A stretch of 64,000 bases of DNA from Sphingomonas sp. 3P27F8 (GCF_005502745.1 NZ_SCNL01000007.1:124001-188000); one strand, 5' to 3'; shown: positions 45,908 to 53,646, counted from the stretch's first letter. Notes: generated from the sequence alone by a model not told the origin. Numbers and translations: made by a program.

Positions 45908-46523
45908 GGGCGAAAATATCGATTTCCGGCCAGCCCGCCAGATCAAGTTCGGCGCGATGCGGCAGGAAATCGAAGCAGGCCTGTGCCAGCGCGGCGCGTC
46001 CCTCGCGCGCCAGCCGCCGGTCAAATTCTTCCTTCAGCCGGTGGAGAAAGCGCACGTCGGATGCGGCATAGTCTTTCTGCGCTTCCGACAATTCCGGGCT
46101 GCCCCAGTCCGATGATTGCTGCTGCTTTGAGATGTCCTGTCCCAGCAGTTCGCGCACCAGTTCCTTCAATCCGTGCCGATCGGTATAGGTGCGGACCAGC
46201 CGCGAGGCGATCTTCGTGCAATATACGGGCGCCGCGACGACGCCGAGATAGTGCCTGATCGCGGCGACATCGAAACGGGCGAAATGATAAAGCTTCAGCC
46301 GCTCCGGATCGCCCAGCACCGCGCGCAGGTTCGGCGCGGCATAATCGGAGGCCGGCGCGAATCGCACGAGGTGCTCGTCACCGGCCCCATCCGAGAGCTG
46401 GACGAGGCACAGGCGATCACGCGACGTGATAAGCCCCATCGTCTCGGTATCGACGGCGATCGCCGCGCCCGGCGCGAACACGTCGCCCGGCAGATCTTCC
46501 TCGTGGAAATGAACGGTCATCAT
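45900..46523 (-). CDS. rnd: Ribonuclease D, short form
   Basis: This 207-residue protein contains only the DEDD 3'-5' exonuclease domain. ExoI is AIAVDTETMGL (Asp, Glu near residue 25), ExoII YHFARFDVAAIRHYL, and ExoIII DYAASDVRFLHRL with Tyr and Asp. It lacks the two HRDC domains of E. coli RNase D; short forms are common in alphaproteobacteria. It trims RNA 3' ends such as tRNA precursors. Adjacent ATGs at 46523 and 46520 are both possible. It heads the Lpt gene string, divergent from the cold-shock gene. Confidence 0.92.
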   Translation of the reverse strand: MMTVHFHEEDLPGDVFAPGAAIAVDTETMGLITSRDRLCLVQLSDGAGDEHLVRFAPASDYAAPNLRAVLGDPERLKLYHFARFDVAAIRHYLGVVAAPVYCTKIASRLVRTYTDRHGLKELVRELLGQDISKQQQSSDWGSPELSEAQKDYAASDVRFLHRLKEEFDRRLAREGRAALAQACFDFLPHRAELDLAGWPEIDIFAHA

Positions 46524-46899
46524 GCTGCCCTAGCGATGCGGAGGGCGTCGCTCAATGGCCCCCGAAGTCGTGCGGGCGAAAGTGATGCGGTGAAATACCG
46601 CGAATCGGCGGGAGAGGTTTGGGTTTCAGCCAGCGGGCCGACGAAAAACGGAAGCTATATTTGGTGGTTAGCCTCTCCTCATGTGCGCCCACCTGTGCTT
46701 ATGATGCGACAGTATCGTAAGTAACGCGATGTTGAGCGCCCTGTCGCACACGATTCCGTTCGCGGTTGAGACAAAGCTGGGCTATGACCACGATTGAGGC
46801 GCGAAAGGTTTGGCGCCCGAAGAGGTGTGGTTGCTGCTCGCCGTCCAGCGCGCACCCCTTGACGGCTAAGTCGGGCGGACGGGAAGACGAACGGGGTTT
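46524..46899. other. 376-base divergent intergenic region, probable long leader of the cold-shock gene
   Basis: No family-like frame is visible. The region must hold the promoter of rnd-lpt and that of the cold-shock gene. A long untranslated leader would be in keeping with cspA-type genes, whose 5' leaders control translation at low temperature. A 22-codon frame at 46731-46799 has no clear ribosome site. I could not single out a convincing -35/-10 pair. Confidence 0.4.
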
Positions 46900-47715
46900 A
46901 TGGGTTTCGACAAAGGTAACCGCGGGCAACGTGGCGGACGCGGCCGCGACAAGCGCGATAGTTTCGGCGGCGATGATTTCGGCGGCGGCGGCGACTTCGG
47001 TGGTGGTTTCGGTGATCGTGGCGGCTTCGGCGGCGGCGGCGGTTTCCGTGGCGGCGGTGGCGGCTTCGGCGGCGGCGGCGGCGGTGGTTTCCGCGGCGGC
47101 GGTGGCGGCTTCGGCGGCGGCGGCGGCGGTGGTTTCCGTGGCGGCGGTGGTGGCGGTATGCCGCCCCAGGTTGTCGGCGAAGGCACGGGCGTCGTAAAAT
47201 TCTTCAACGCGCAGAAGGGTTTCGGCTTCGTCGTGCGTGATGACGGCGGCGAGGACGTGTTCGTGCACATCTCCGCAGTCGAACAGGCCGGGCTCACCGG
47301 CCTTGCCGAGGGCCAGCCGCTCGGCTTCACGCTCGTCGATCGTGGCGGCCGTATTTCGGCTACCGAGCTGAAGATCGATGGCGAGCCGATGCCGGTCCAG
47401 GAACGTGCGCCACGCGAGGGCGGTTTCGACAGCCCGCGCGACGGCGGCTTCGGCGGTCCGCGCGGCGGTGCCGCCGGCGGCGCGCAGCGCCAGCTTACCG
47501 GCGAGAAGGCGACCGGCACGGTCAAGTTCTTCAACGCGATGAAGGGCTTCGGCTTCATCCAGCGCGATGATGGCCAGCCTGATGCCTTCGTCCATATCTC
47601 GGCAGTCGAGCGCGCCGGCCTCGGCAGTCTGAACGAGGGCGATCGCCTGTCGTTCGAGATCGAGGTGGATCGTCGCGGCAAATATGCCGCAGTGAACCTT
47701 CAGCAGTCGAGCTGA
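46900..47715 (+). CDS. Glycine-rich protein with two cold-shock domains
   Basis: The predicted protein has 271 residues. Residues 1-87 are a low-complexity Gly/Phe/Arg tract (GGFRGGGGGFGG repeats). Cold-shock domain 1 spans about 96-165 (GVVKFFNAQKGFGFVVRDD, VFVHISAVEQAG) and domain 2 about 206-270 (GTVKFFNAMKGFGFIQRDD, AFVHISAVERAG). Both keep the RNP1 and RNP2 aromatic motifs for single-stranded nucleic acid binding. An Arg/Gly-rich linker joins them. The architecture suggests an RNA chaperone, with an RGG-like tail that may drive self-association (inference). Its gene has a 376-base leader region and a terminator-like hairpin. Confidence 0.9.
   Translation: MGFDKGNRGQRGGRGRDKRDSFGGDDFGGGGDFGGGFGDRGGFGGGGGFRGGGGGFGGGGGGGFRGGGGGFGGGGGGGFRGGGGGGMPPQVVGEGTGVVKFFNAQKGFGFVVRDDGGEDVFVHISAVEQAGLTGLAEGQPLGFTLVDRGGRISATELKIDGEPMPVQERAPREGGFDSPRDGGFGGPRGGAAGGAQRQLTGEKATGTVKFFNAMKGFGFIQRDDGQPDAFVHISAVERAGLGSLNEGDRLSFEIEVDRRGKYAAVNLQQSS
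47041..47157 (+). repeat. 45-base tandem repeat coding the glycine-rich tract
   Basis: Copies begin at 47041, 47086 and 47131 (each starting ggtttccg), giving two full units and a partial third. One unit encodes GFRGGGGGFGGGGGG. The units are nearly identical at DNA level, including third positions, which suggests recent slippage or unequal exchange and makes copy number variation between strains likely. Confidence 0.85.
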
Positions 47716-47737
47716 TCGGCCCGTCTCCGGTCCATGG

Positions 47738-47777
47738 CGGCCCGTCCGACTCATGTCGGGCGGGCCGCTCTCGTTTT
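47738..47777 (+). terminator. Probable terminator of the cold-shock gene
   Basis: CGGCCCGTCCGAC (47738-47750) pairs with GTCGGGCGGGCCG (47755-47767) around a TCAT loop, with one wobble pair. CTCTCG then TTTT follows. It lies 23 bases after the stop codon. The T-run is not immediately next to the stem, so termination may be partial. Confidence 0.6.
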
Positions 47778-47853
47778 CGGTGAAGCCCAGCTCAACGGCG
47801 GCTGAGCGGTCGATGCGTTGGCAGGGAACGATTGTGTGTATGGAGTGGTCGGC

Positions 47854-48627
47854 ATGACCGTGCGCTGGTTCCCGCTGTTCCTGCTGGCGATCCCTGCGGC
47901 CGTGGCGGCCGATCCGCCGCCGGCCACCCCTGCCGTGCTGATTCCGGTGGTCGTAGCGCGCTTTCCGCACGATCGCGCCGCGTTCACCGAGGGGCTCGTC
48001 TGGCACCATGGCAAAATGTACGAAAGCGTCGGTCTGGAAGGGCGATCCGACGTCCGCTGCGTCGATATCGCGACGGGACGCGTGCAGGCGCGATCGACGA
48101 TTCCCGCCGACATGTTCGGTGAGGGGCTGACGGGCTGGAAGGATGGGCTGGTAAGCCTCACCTGGCACGGCGGCATCGCGTATCGCTGGAGCGGCGCAAG
48201 GCTGAAACGGGTCGGCAGCATGCGCTATCGCGGCGAGGGCTGGGGGCTGACGACGCTCGGCGATTCGCTTGTCCGCTCCGATGGCTCGTCGACACTCACG
48301 GTGCACGATCCTGCCACCTTCGCGGTCCGGCGCCGGATCGCGGTGACGCTGAACGGCAAGCCGCTCGATCAGCTCAATGAGCTGGAAGCGGTGGACGGCG
48401 CGATCCTCGCGAACGTCTGGCGCTCGCCATTCATCGTCCGCATCGATCCGGCGAGCGGGCGGGTAAACGCGATCATCGATCTGCGCGCGATCGTCGGTGA
48501 GATCGGCATCGCGGACGATATCGAGGCGGTCGCGAACGGCATCGCATGGGATGCGGCGAGGCGCCGTCTGTTCATCACCGGCAAGCGCTGGCCGACATTG
48601 TTCGAAATCAAGCTGCCCGCCGGCTGA
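47854..48627 (+). CDS. Glutaminyl-peptide cyclotransferase, exported
   Basis: The product is 257 residues with a signal peptide (MTVRWFPLFLLAIPAAVAA). It is of the plant/bacterial-type five-bladed propeller glutaminyl cyclase family, which converts N-terminal Gln of peptides to pyroglutamate. Typical segments are FTEGLVWHHGKMYESVGLEG, FGEGLTGW, GWGLTTLGDSLVRSDGS, LNELEAVDG and NGIAWDAARRRLFITGK. The ATG at 47854 is chosen for the signal peptide; a frame from 47818 adds unrelated residues. Probably periplasmic. No linked gene suggests its substrate. Confidence 0.9.
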   Translation: MTVRWFPLFLLAIPAAVAADPPPATPAVLIPVVVARFPHDRAAFTEGLVWHHGKMYESVGLEGRSDVRCVDIATGRVQARSTIPADMFGEGLTGWKDGLVSLTWHGGIAYRWSGARLKRVGSMRYRGEGWGLTTLGDSLVRSDGSSTLTVHDPATFAVRRRIAVTLNGKPLDQLNELEAVDGAILANVWRSPFIVRIDPASGRVNAIIDLRAIVGEIGIADDIEAVANGIAWDAARRRLFITGKRWPTLFEIKLPAG

Positions 48628-48673
48628 GCGCGATGCGCCGGCCTCCCTTGCGGCCCCCCTATCCAGTCGTCGC

Positions 48674-49099
48674 ATGAAGATGATCGGTCTGACGGCGGGA
48701 TGAGCCGCGAAAGCTCTGCACACTATCACCGCCTCATTTCGCGATGGAGCCGCCGTTCTACAAAGGGCGGTCGCACGAGCGCTACAAGATCGAGAGGCTG
48801 ATGCCGGGCGCAGCCGATCGGATGGCCATCCATCGCATCATCCATGACGAACCGGTCGCCGGGATGTGTGGCCTGAATCGCGCGTGATCTACCGCGAGGC
48901 GATTGCGCGCTGGGTTTCGGCCTGCGCGCAAGCGGCGATTGTCGGCTGCACCGGGATAATGTTGCTGATCTGCTCCGAGGGCAGCGCGGTGCCGTTGTTC
49001 GACACCACGACATTGCATGCCGAAGCGATCGCGACGCTGGCTTTGGCCGAAACGGGCGCCGGAATGAAAAAGTGCCCGGTGTCTGCACACCGGGCATAG
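48674..49099 (+). pseudogene. Aspartate/glutamate racemase family pseudogene with internal deletion and two frameshifts
   Basis: Pieces of one family occur in order in different frames. MKMIGLTAG starts at 48674 and ends in a stop. In another frame GMSRESSAHYHRLIS follows. Directly after comes MEPPFYKGRSHERYKIE (from 48744) with DAADRMAIHRIIHDE-like similarity to 48865. A third frame from 48866 has ESRVIYREAIARW, VGCTGIMLLI and SAVPLFDTTTLHAEAI to the stop at 49099. About 90 residues that should lie between RLIS and MEPPFY, including the first catalytic Cys region, are missing, and GCTE is changed to GCTG. The gene cannot make an active racemase. Its 3' end overlaps the opposite-strand terminator of amtB. 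Confidence 0.8.
49067..49096 (-). terminator. Intrinsic terminator of glnK-amtB
   Basis: Read on the minus strand, TGCCCGGTGT (49096-49087) and ACACCGGGCA (49082-49073) form a perfect ten-pair stem with a four-base loop, followed by C and TTTTT (49071-49067). It starts 58 bases after the amtB stop. This is a textbook rho-independent terminator. It lies within the 3' end of the racemase pseudogene on the other strand. Confidence 0.9.
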
Positions 49100-49153
49100 G
49101 ATCGTCCGCAGGAGGAACAACGTGGGGGGCGGGCGCCGCCCGCCCCGATCCGT

Positions 49154-50605
49154 TCAATAATGGTAGGCCCGCTCGCCATGTTCGGCGATGTCGAGGCCCT
49201 CGCGTTCGACATCGGCGGTCGGGCGCATGCCCCAGAGCTTGTCGATCACGAAGAAGAGGACCGCCGCGCCGACGCCGGACCAGACGAGGGTGATGAGAAC
49301 CCCCTGAAGCTGGATCCAGAGCTGGCCGAGCATGTCGTAGCTGCCCGCCACCATCGTGCCCGGCTTGGTCGAATAGTCGGCAATGCCCTGCCCGCCGAGG
49401 CTCGGCGCGACGAGGATGCCCGTCGCCAGCGCGCCGGTGATCCCGCCGATGCAGTGGACGCCGAAAACGTCGAGGCTGTCATCGTAACCGAACTTCGACT
49501 TCACCGTGGAGACGAAGAAGAAACAGATCGGCGAGACGATGAGGCCCAGTACCACCGAACCCATCGGCCCGGCGAAGCCGGATGCGGGTGTTACCGCGAC
49601 AAGGCCGGCGACCACGCCCGACGCCGCGCCGAGCAGCGAGGGCTTGCCACGCACGATCTGTTCCACCAGCAGCCAGGAGAGGCCGGCGGCGGCGGTAGCG
49701 ACGAAGGTATTGATGAATGCGACCGCGGTGACGCCGTTCGCTTCCAGGTTCGACCCGGCATTGAACCCGAACCAGCCCACCCACAGCAGCGAGGCGCCGA
49801 TCATGGTCATGGTCAGGGAGTGCGGCGGCATCGCCTCCTTCGGGAAGCCGATCCGCTTGCCGAGCAGGATGCAGAGGACGAGGCCGGTGATGCCGGCGTT
49901 GATGTGCACCACCGTGCCGCCCGCGAAATCGAGCGCGCCCTTCTGGAACAGGTAGCCAGCGTCGAGATTCTGCGCCGTGAGCGCGTTCGCGCCCTTGAGC
50001 GCGGCGGCGGCGATCGCGTCCGGGCCGCCCCAATACCACACCATGTGCGCGATCGGGAAATAGACGAGCGTCACCCACAGCGCGGTGAAGAGCATCAGCG
50101 GCGAAAATCTGACCCGCTCGGCCACTGAGCCAATGAACAGCGCCGGCGTGATGCAGGCGAAGGTCATCTGGAAACAGATATAGGCAAGCTCGGGAACATA
50201 GACCCCGTTCGAGAAGGTCGCCGCCTGGCTGTTGGCGTCGACGCCCATCAGAAGCGCTTTTGAGAGGCCGCCGAAGAACGCGTTCCCGCCGGTGAACGCG
50301 ATCGAATAGCCGTAGGTCACCCAGATCACCGCCACCATGCAGACGATCATCAACACCTGGGTGAGGACGCTCAGCATGTTCTTGGTGCGCACCAGGCCGC
50401 CGTAGAACAGCGCGAGCCCCGGCACCGACATCATCAGGACGAGCAGCGAGGAGACGAGCAGCCAGGCGGTATCGCCCTTGTTCACCGTCGCCGGCGGGAT
50501 CGGGGAGGCCGCGGCCGCGACCGGCTGGGCCCAGGCGGGCGCGGCGGCAACGGCGACCGCCGCGACCAGGCCTAGCCCGAGGAATTTCGTGCTTTGCTTC
50601 ATCAT
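49154..50605 (-). CDS. amtB: Ammonium transporter
   Basis: This 483-residue Amt channel has a cleavable signal (to AWAQ near residue 27, usual for this family) and eleven transmembrane helices. The pore His are visible in GGTVVHINAG (H1) and VFGVHCIGGITGAL (H2), and the periplasmic selectivity region lies near DFAGG. Adjacent ATGs at 50605 and 50602 are possible; spacing from ggggg favours the second. It is translated from the glnK transcript, whose promoter is of the sigma-54 type, so expression should rise in nitrogen limitation. The terminator is at 49067-49096. Confidence 0.96.
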   Translation of the reverse strand: MMKQSTKFLGLGLVAAVAVAAAPAWAQPVAAAASPIPPATVNKGDTAWLLVSSLLVLMMSVPGLALFYGGLVRTKNMLSVLTQVLMIVCMVAVIWVTYGYSIAFTGGNAFFGGLSKALLMGVDANSQAATFSNGVYVPELAYICFQMTFACITPALFIGSVAERVRFSPLMLFTALWVTLVYFPIAHMVWYWGGPDAIAAAALKGANALTAQNLDAGYLFQKGALDFAGGTVVHINAGITGLVLCILLGKRIGFPKEAMPPHSLTMTMIGASLLWVGWFGFNAGSNLEANGVTAVAFINTFVATAAAGLSWLLVEQIVRGKPSLLGAASGVVAGLVAVTPASGFAGPMGSVVLGLIVSPICFFFVSTVKSKFGYDDSLDVFGVHCIGGITGALATGILVAPSLGGQGIADYSTKPGTMVAGSYDMLGQLWIQLQGVLITLVWSGVGAAVLFFVIDKLWGMRPTADVEREGLDIAEHGERAYHY

Positions 50606-50613
50606 ATCCCCCT

Positions 50614-50952
50614 TCACAGCGCGGTATCGTCGGTTTCGCCGGTGCGGATACGCACGGCATGGCCGACATCGAGGACGAAGATCTTGCCGTCGCCGATGGC
50701 GCCGGTGTTGGCGGTCGTCTGGATCGTTTCCACGACGCGGTCCGCGATCGACGAGGGACAGACCACCTCGATGCGGATTTTCGGCACCATGTTGGTGCTG
50801 TATTCGGCCCCCCGGTAGATTTCGGTCTGGCCCTTCTGGCGGCCGAACCCTTTGACCTCGGTGACCGTCATGCCGGCAACGCCCAATGTCGTGAGGGCTT
50901 CCCTCACGTCTTCGAGCTTGAACGGCTTGATGATGGCAATAACCAGCTTCAT
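50614..50952 (-). CDS. glnK: Nitrogen regulatory protein P-II (GlnK-type)
   Basis: This 112-residue trimeric signal protein has the T-loop Tyr51 (EIYRGAEYSTNMVPK) that is uridylylated by GlnD, the ATP/2-oxoglutarate-binding B-loop TANTGAIGDGKIFV, and the C-terminal VRIRTGE. Linkage to amtB, which it blocks directly when nitrogen is plentiful, supports GlnK rather than GlnB. I use the ATG at 50952 with aaggggg seven bases upstream; a GTG one codon earlier exists. A sigma-54 promoter lies about 37 bases upstream. Confidence 0.94.
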   Translation of the reverse strand: MKLVIAIIKPFKLEDVREALTTLGVAGMTVTEVKGFGRQKGQTEIYRGAEYSTNMVPKIRIEVVCPSSIADRVVETIQTTANTGAIGDGKIFVLDVGHAVRIRTGETDDTAL

Positions 50953-50988
50953 CACGCGCCCCCTTCGGATTACCCGCAGGAGCGCTTC

Positions 50989-51003
50989 GCAACTGTCGTG
51001 CCA
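50989..51003 (-). promoter_or_regulatory. Sigma-54 (-24/-12) promoter of glnK-amtB
   Basis: On the minus strand TGGCAC, five bases, TTGC (51003 down to 50989) matches the sigma-54 consensus at all fixed positions with correct spacing. Transcription should begin near 50977, leaving about 25 bases before the glnK ATG at 50952. rpoN is encoded at 42300-43778. In enterics this promoter class is activated by NtrC. Confidence 0.88.
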
Positions 51004-51057
51004 GATGGCGAAACGATGATGCTTCAGGCTTTGTTAGGGTTTGTCACGCCCAGACCG

Positions 51058-51082
51058 CGCGACAAGTTTTTGTGCAGTCGCG
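51058..51082. promoter_or_regulatory. CGCGAC-N13-GTCGCG dyad upstream of the glnK promoter
   Basis: CGCGAC (51058-51063) and GTCGCG (51077-51082) are exact inverted copies, centred about 67 bases upstream of the -24 element. A location roughly 70-140 bases upstream is normal for enhancer sites of sigma-54 activators. The dyad is not the classical enteric NtrC sequence (TGCACC-N5-GGTGCA), although TGCAC occurs within it on the minus strand. Confidence 0.4.
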
Positions 51083-51098
51083 AAACGCTGCCCAAGAA

Positions 51099-51298
51099 TC
51101 AGGCAGCACCCACCACGCGGCGCGCGATATCGAGATCCTCGGCATCGACCATCACGCGCACCGGATCAGCAACCAGCTTCCGTCCGCGATGCTCGCGCCC
51201 TGATCGAAGGCCATGGCCGGAATGCCCTCGCTCTCCAGGCGGCCGACGAGGATATTGGCGAGGTTCCGGTCGTAACGGCCAAGTTCGACGAGGCTCAC
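51099..51298 (-). pseudogene. DUF2007-type small protein, frameshifted
   Basis: A GTG at 51298, overlapping the stop of the PPOX gene, opens VSLVELGRYDRNLANILVGR and LESEGIPAMAFDQG, typical of DUF2007 (putative signal-transducing) proteins. It stops early at 51152. One base further in the shifted frame, VRVMVDAEDLDIARRVVGAA continues to a TGA at 51099-51101, as expected for the family C-terminus. A single missing base near 51155-51162 (tccgg where tcccgg would restore a Pro) explains the break. The restored protein would have about 66 residues. It could be a true mutation or a sequence error. Confidence 0.75.
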
Positions 51299-51855
51299 GC
51301 CTTCACCCGCGGGATCTCGGATTGCACGCGCACGGGCAGCCCGTCGATACTGCGCGTGCGCCCGGCGATCTTGGCGAGCCGCGGGCCCTGCTCCTGTTGC
51401 GCATGATATTTGACCAGGGTCTGCCGCTCCGCCGCGAGCGTCATGCGCGGCACACCCCAGCCGCACGATGTCTGCACGCTGTCCACCGCGATGACGAACA
51501 CCTGCCGCTGTCCCGGCAGCGGCGGAAAATGGGCGGCAAGCGCGGCATAGCCTTCATCCCCGGCGACGACGAACCGGCCGCGCCCGTAGATGCGCAGGAT
51601 CAACGCCGGATTGTCGAAGGCGCAGAACATGATGGTGATGCGTCCGTCGGCGGCCAGATGCGCCTGGGTTTCGTTTCCCGATCCGCCCAGATCGAGATAG
51701 GCCACCGTGCCCGGATCGAGCACGCGGAACGTATCCATCCCCTTGGGGCTCAGGTTGATCCGCGCGCCGTCCGCCGCCGTCGCGACGAAGAAGACCGGCT
51801 GTCTGCCGATGAATGCGCGATGCTCGTCATCGAGCGCGGGAAAGAAATCGGACAT
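51295..51855 (-). CDS. Pyridoxamine 5'-phosphate oxidase-family flavoprotein
   Basis: The product is 186 residues of the split-barrel FMN-binding fold: HRAFIGRQPVFFVATAADG, INLSPKGMDTFRVLDPGTVAYLD and ITIMFCAFDNPALILRIYGRG are typical strands of general-stress or DUF-type PPOX proteins. A later CGWGVPRM segment is seen in the pyridoxamine-oxidase-like subgroup. Function unknown, probably FMN, F420 or heme binding. The ATG at 51855 (MSDFFPALDD) is preferred. It overlaps the start of the frameshifted DUF2007 gene, so they were once coupled. Confidence 0.82.
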   Translation of the reverse strand: MSDFFPALDDEHRAFIGRQPVFFVATAADGARINLSPKGMDTFRVLDPGTVAYLDLGGSGNETQAHLAADGRITIMFCAFDNPALILRIYGRGRFVVAGDEGYAALAAHFPPLPGQRQVFVIAVDSVQTSCGWGVPRMTLAAERQTLVKYHAQQEQGPRLAKIAGRTRSIDGLPVRVQSEIPRVKA

Positions 51856-51944
51856 CCAGCCTCTCCTCATGAGCGCGCAAGCGCGCGCAACGCGCTATGG
51901 CACCGGGGCGCCGGTTGCCGCTCGGCTGGCCTCGCGTGCCGCCC

Positions 51945-53369
51945 TCAGGCCGCCGTCCCGCCGACCGTCAGCCCCGAAACCAGCAACGTCGGCTGACCGA
52001 CGCCGGCGGGCACGCTCTGCCCGCCCTTGCCGCACATGCCGATGCCCTCGTCGAGCGCGAAATCATTGCCGACGCCGAGCACCTTGGTCAGCACGGTCGG
52101 GCCGTCCCCTATCAGCGTCGCGCCCTTGATCGGCGCGCCGAGCCTGCCGTCCTCGATCTTGTAGGCCTCGGTGCACGAAAAGACGAACTTGCCCGAAACG
52201 ATATCCACCTGCCCGCCGCCGAAGGATTTGGCGAAGATGCCGTTCTTCACTCGGCCGAGCAGCTCGGCGGGATCGTCGCTGCCACCCTTCATGAAGGTGT
52301 TGGTCATGCGCGGCATGGGTGCATGGGCGAAGCTTTCGCGCCGCCCGTTCCCGGTGGGGGCCACGCCCATCAGCCGCGCGTTGAGGCGATCCTGCATATA
52401 GCCCTTGAGGATGCCGTCCTCGATCAACACCGTTTCGCCGGTCGGCGTCCCCTCGTCGTCGATCGACAGGCTACCGCGCCGATCCTGGATCGAGCCATCG
52501 TCCACCACGGTCACGCCGCGCGCGGCGACCTGCTCGCCGATCCGGCCGGAGAAGGCGGACGTGCCCTTGCGATTGAAATCGCCCTCCAGCCCATGGCCGA
52601 TCGCCTCGTGCAGCAACACGCCGGGCCAGCCTGGCCCCAGCAGGACGGTGAATTCACCCGCCGGCGCATCTACCGACTCGAGGTTCACCAATGCCTGTGC
52701 CAGCGCCTCGTCGATCGCGCGGTTCCACGTTTTCTCGTCGAAGAGCGAATCGTAGAGATACCGCCCACCGATTCCGAACGTTCCGGTCTCGCGCCGGCCG
52801 TTGTGTTCGACGACGATCTGGACGTTGAGACGCACCAGCGGGCGGACATCGGTGGCGACGAAGCCATCCGGCCGCACGATCTCCACGACGCTCCACGTGC
52901 CGGACAGCCCGACCGACACCTGCGCGACGCGCGGATCGCGCGCGCGCGCGGCGGCGTCGATCGCCTGACACAGATTCACCTTGTCGGCGAACGGGACGAG
53001 ATCGAGCGGATCGGCGTCGGTATAGAGGTGGCGGTTGGTGCCCTGCGGGGGCGGGGCCTTCGCGCCTTTCGCGGGATCGATCAACGCCATCGTTTCGGCG
53101 GCGCGCCTGATCGCCGAGTCGGACAGTTCGTTGGCGTGGGCGAACGCCGTCATCTCGCCTGAAACGGCGCGCAGGCCGAAACCGGAATGCGTGTCGTAAC
53201 TCGCCGTCTTCAGCCGCCCGTCATCGAAGCCGAAGGCCTCCGATTTGCGATATTGCAGATACAGCTCGCCATCGTCGGCGGCGGCCAGCGCATTGGCGGT
53301 GAGTCGCTTCGCGGCCTCGGGGTCGAGTGTGTCGCGGTAGATGAACGAGCGTGGATCGGTTGCGGTCAT
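51945..53369 (-). CDS. tldD: Metalloprotease TldD
   Basis: This 474-residue partner of TldE (PmbA) is a protease that trims antitoxins and microcin precursors. The metal site HEAIGH is near residue 252 in LLHEAIGHGLEGDFNRKG, and the C-terminal part has GTPTGETVLIEDG, GNGRRESFAHAPMPRMTN and SGKFVFSCTEAY. All are typical of TldD, which carries the HExxxH motif absent from TldE. The ATG at 53369 starts MTATDPRSF. tldE is not in the window. Confidence 0.95.
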   Translation of the reverse strand: MTATDPRSFIYRDTLDPEAAKRLTANALAAADDGELYLQYRKSEAFGFDDGRLKTASYDTHSGFGLRAVSGEMTAFAHANELSDSAIRRAAETMALIDPAKGAKAPPPQGTNRHLYTDADPLDLVPFADKVNLCQAIDAAARARDPRVAQVSVGLSGTWSVVEIVRPDGFVATDVRPLVRLNVQIVVEHNGRRETGTFGIGGRYLYDSLFDEKTWNRAIDEALAQALVNLESVDAPAGEFTVLLGPGWPGVLLHEAIGHGLEGDFNRKGTSAFSGRIGEQVAARGVTVVDDGSIQDRRGSLSIDDEGTPTGETVLIEDGILKGYMQDRLNARLMGVAPTGNGRRESFAHAPMPRMTNTFMKGGSDDPAELLGRVKNGIFAKSFGGGQVDIVSGKFVFSCTEAYKIEDGRLGAPIKGATLIGDGPTVLTKVLGVGNDFALDEGIGMCGKGGQSVPAGVGQPTLLVSGLTVGGTAA

Positions 53370-53415
53370 TACCGATAGATAGGCGCGAAACGCGCCACGG
53401 CAAAGCCGCCGCGGT

Positions 53416-53646
53416 TCACCGCCCCGCCGCGTCGCCGTGATCGGGGAGGGTGGACTGGTCCGCGCCGTCCGCCGGGCCGCCGATCAGCACGAAGCGGCGG
53501 TCGCAATAGCCGCAGTCGGTATAGCCCGTATCGTCGATCTCCAGCCACACGCGCGGATGGCCGAGCGCGGCTGGAATGCCGTCATGCGCGCCATCACAGG
53601 CGACGCGGCGGTGGGAGACGCGGGTGACTTCGGGTGGCGGCAACAT
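53416..53646 (-). CDS. Small zinc-finger protein of the CHCC type
   Basis: This 76-residue protein has Cys17, His30, Cys45 and Cys48 (VACDG, GHPRVWLEID, CGYCDRRFVL). This is the zf-CHCC pattern also found in the 13-kDa subunit of mitochondrial complex I and small alphaproteobacterial proteins. A role with complex I is possible but not shown. The ATG at 53646 gives MLPPPEVTRV. It is preceded by a short gap to the divergent ABC ATPase gene. Confidence 0.82.
   Translation of the reverse strand: MLPPPEVTRVSHRRVACDGAHDGIPAALGHPRVWLEIDDTGYTDCGYCDRRFVLIGGPADGADQSTLPDHGDAAGR

Noticed and set aside
46731..46799. A 22-codon frame in the leader of the cold-shock gene
   Set aside because: No ribosome site, no similarity, and a length expected by chance; left as part of the leader region.
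46699..48729. A 676-codon minus-strand frame with Ala/Thr/Glu repeats
   Set aside because: The repeats are the complement of the glycine-rich tract of the cold-shock gene, and the rest is antisense to the glutaminyl cyclase. Real family motifs are on the plus strand.
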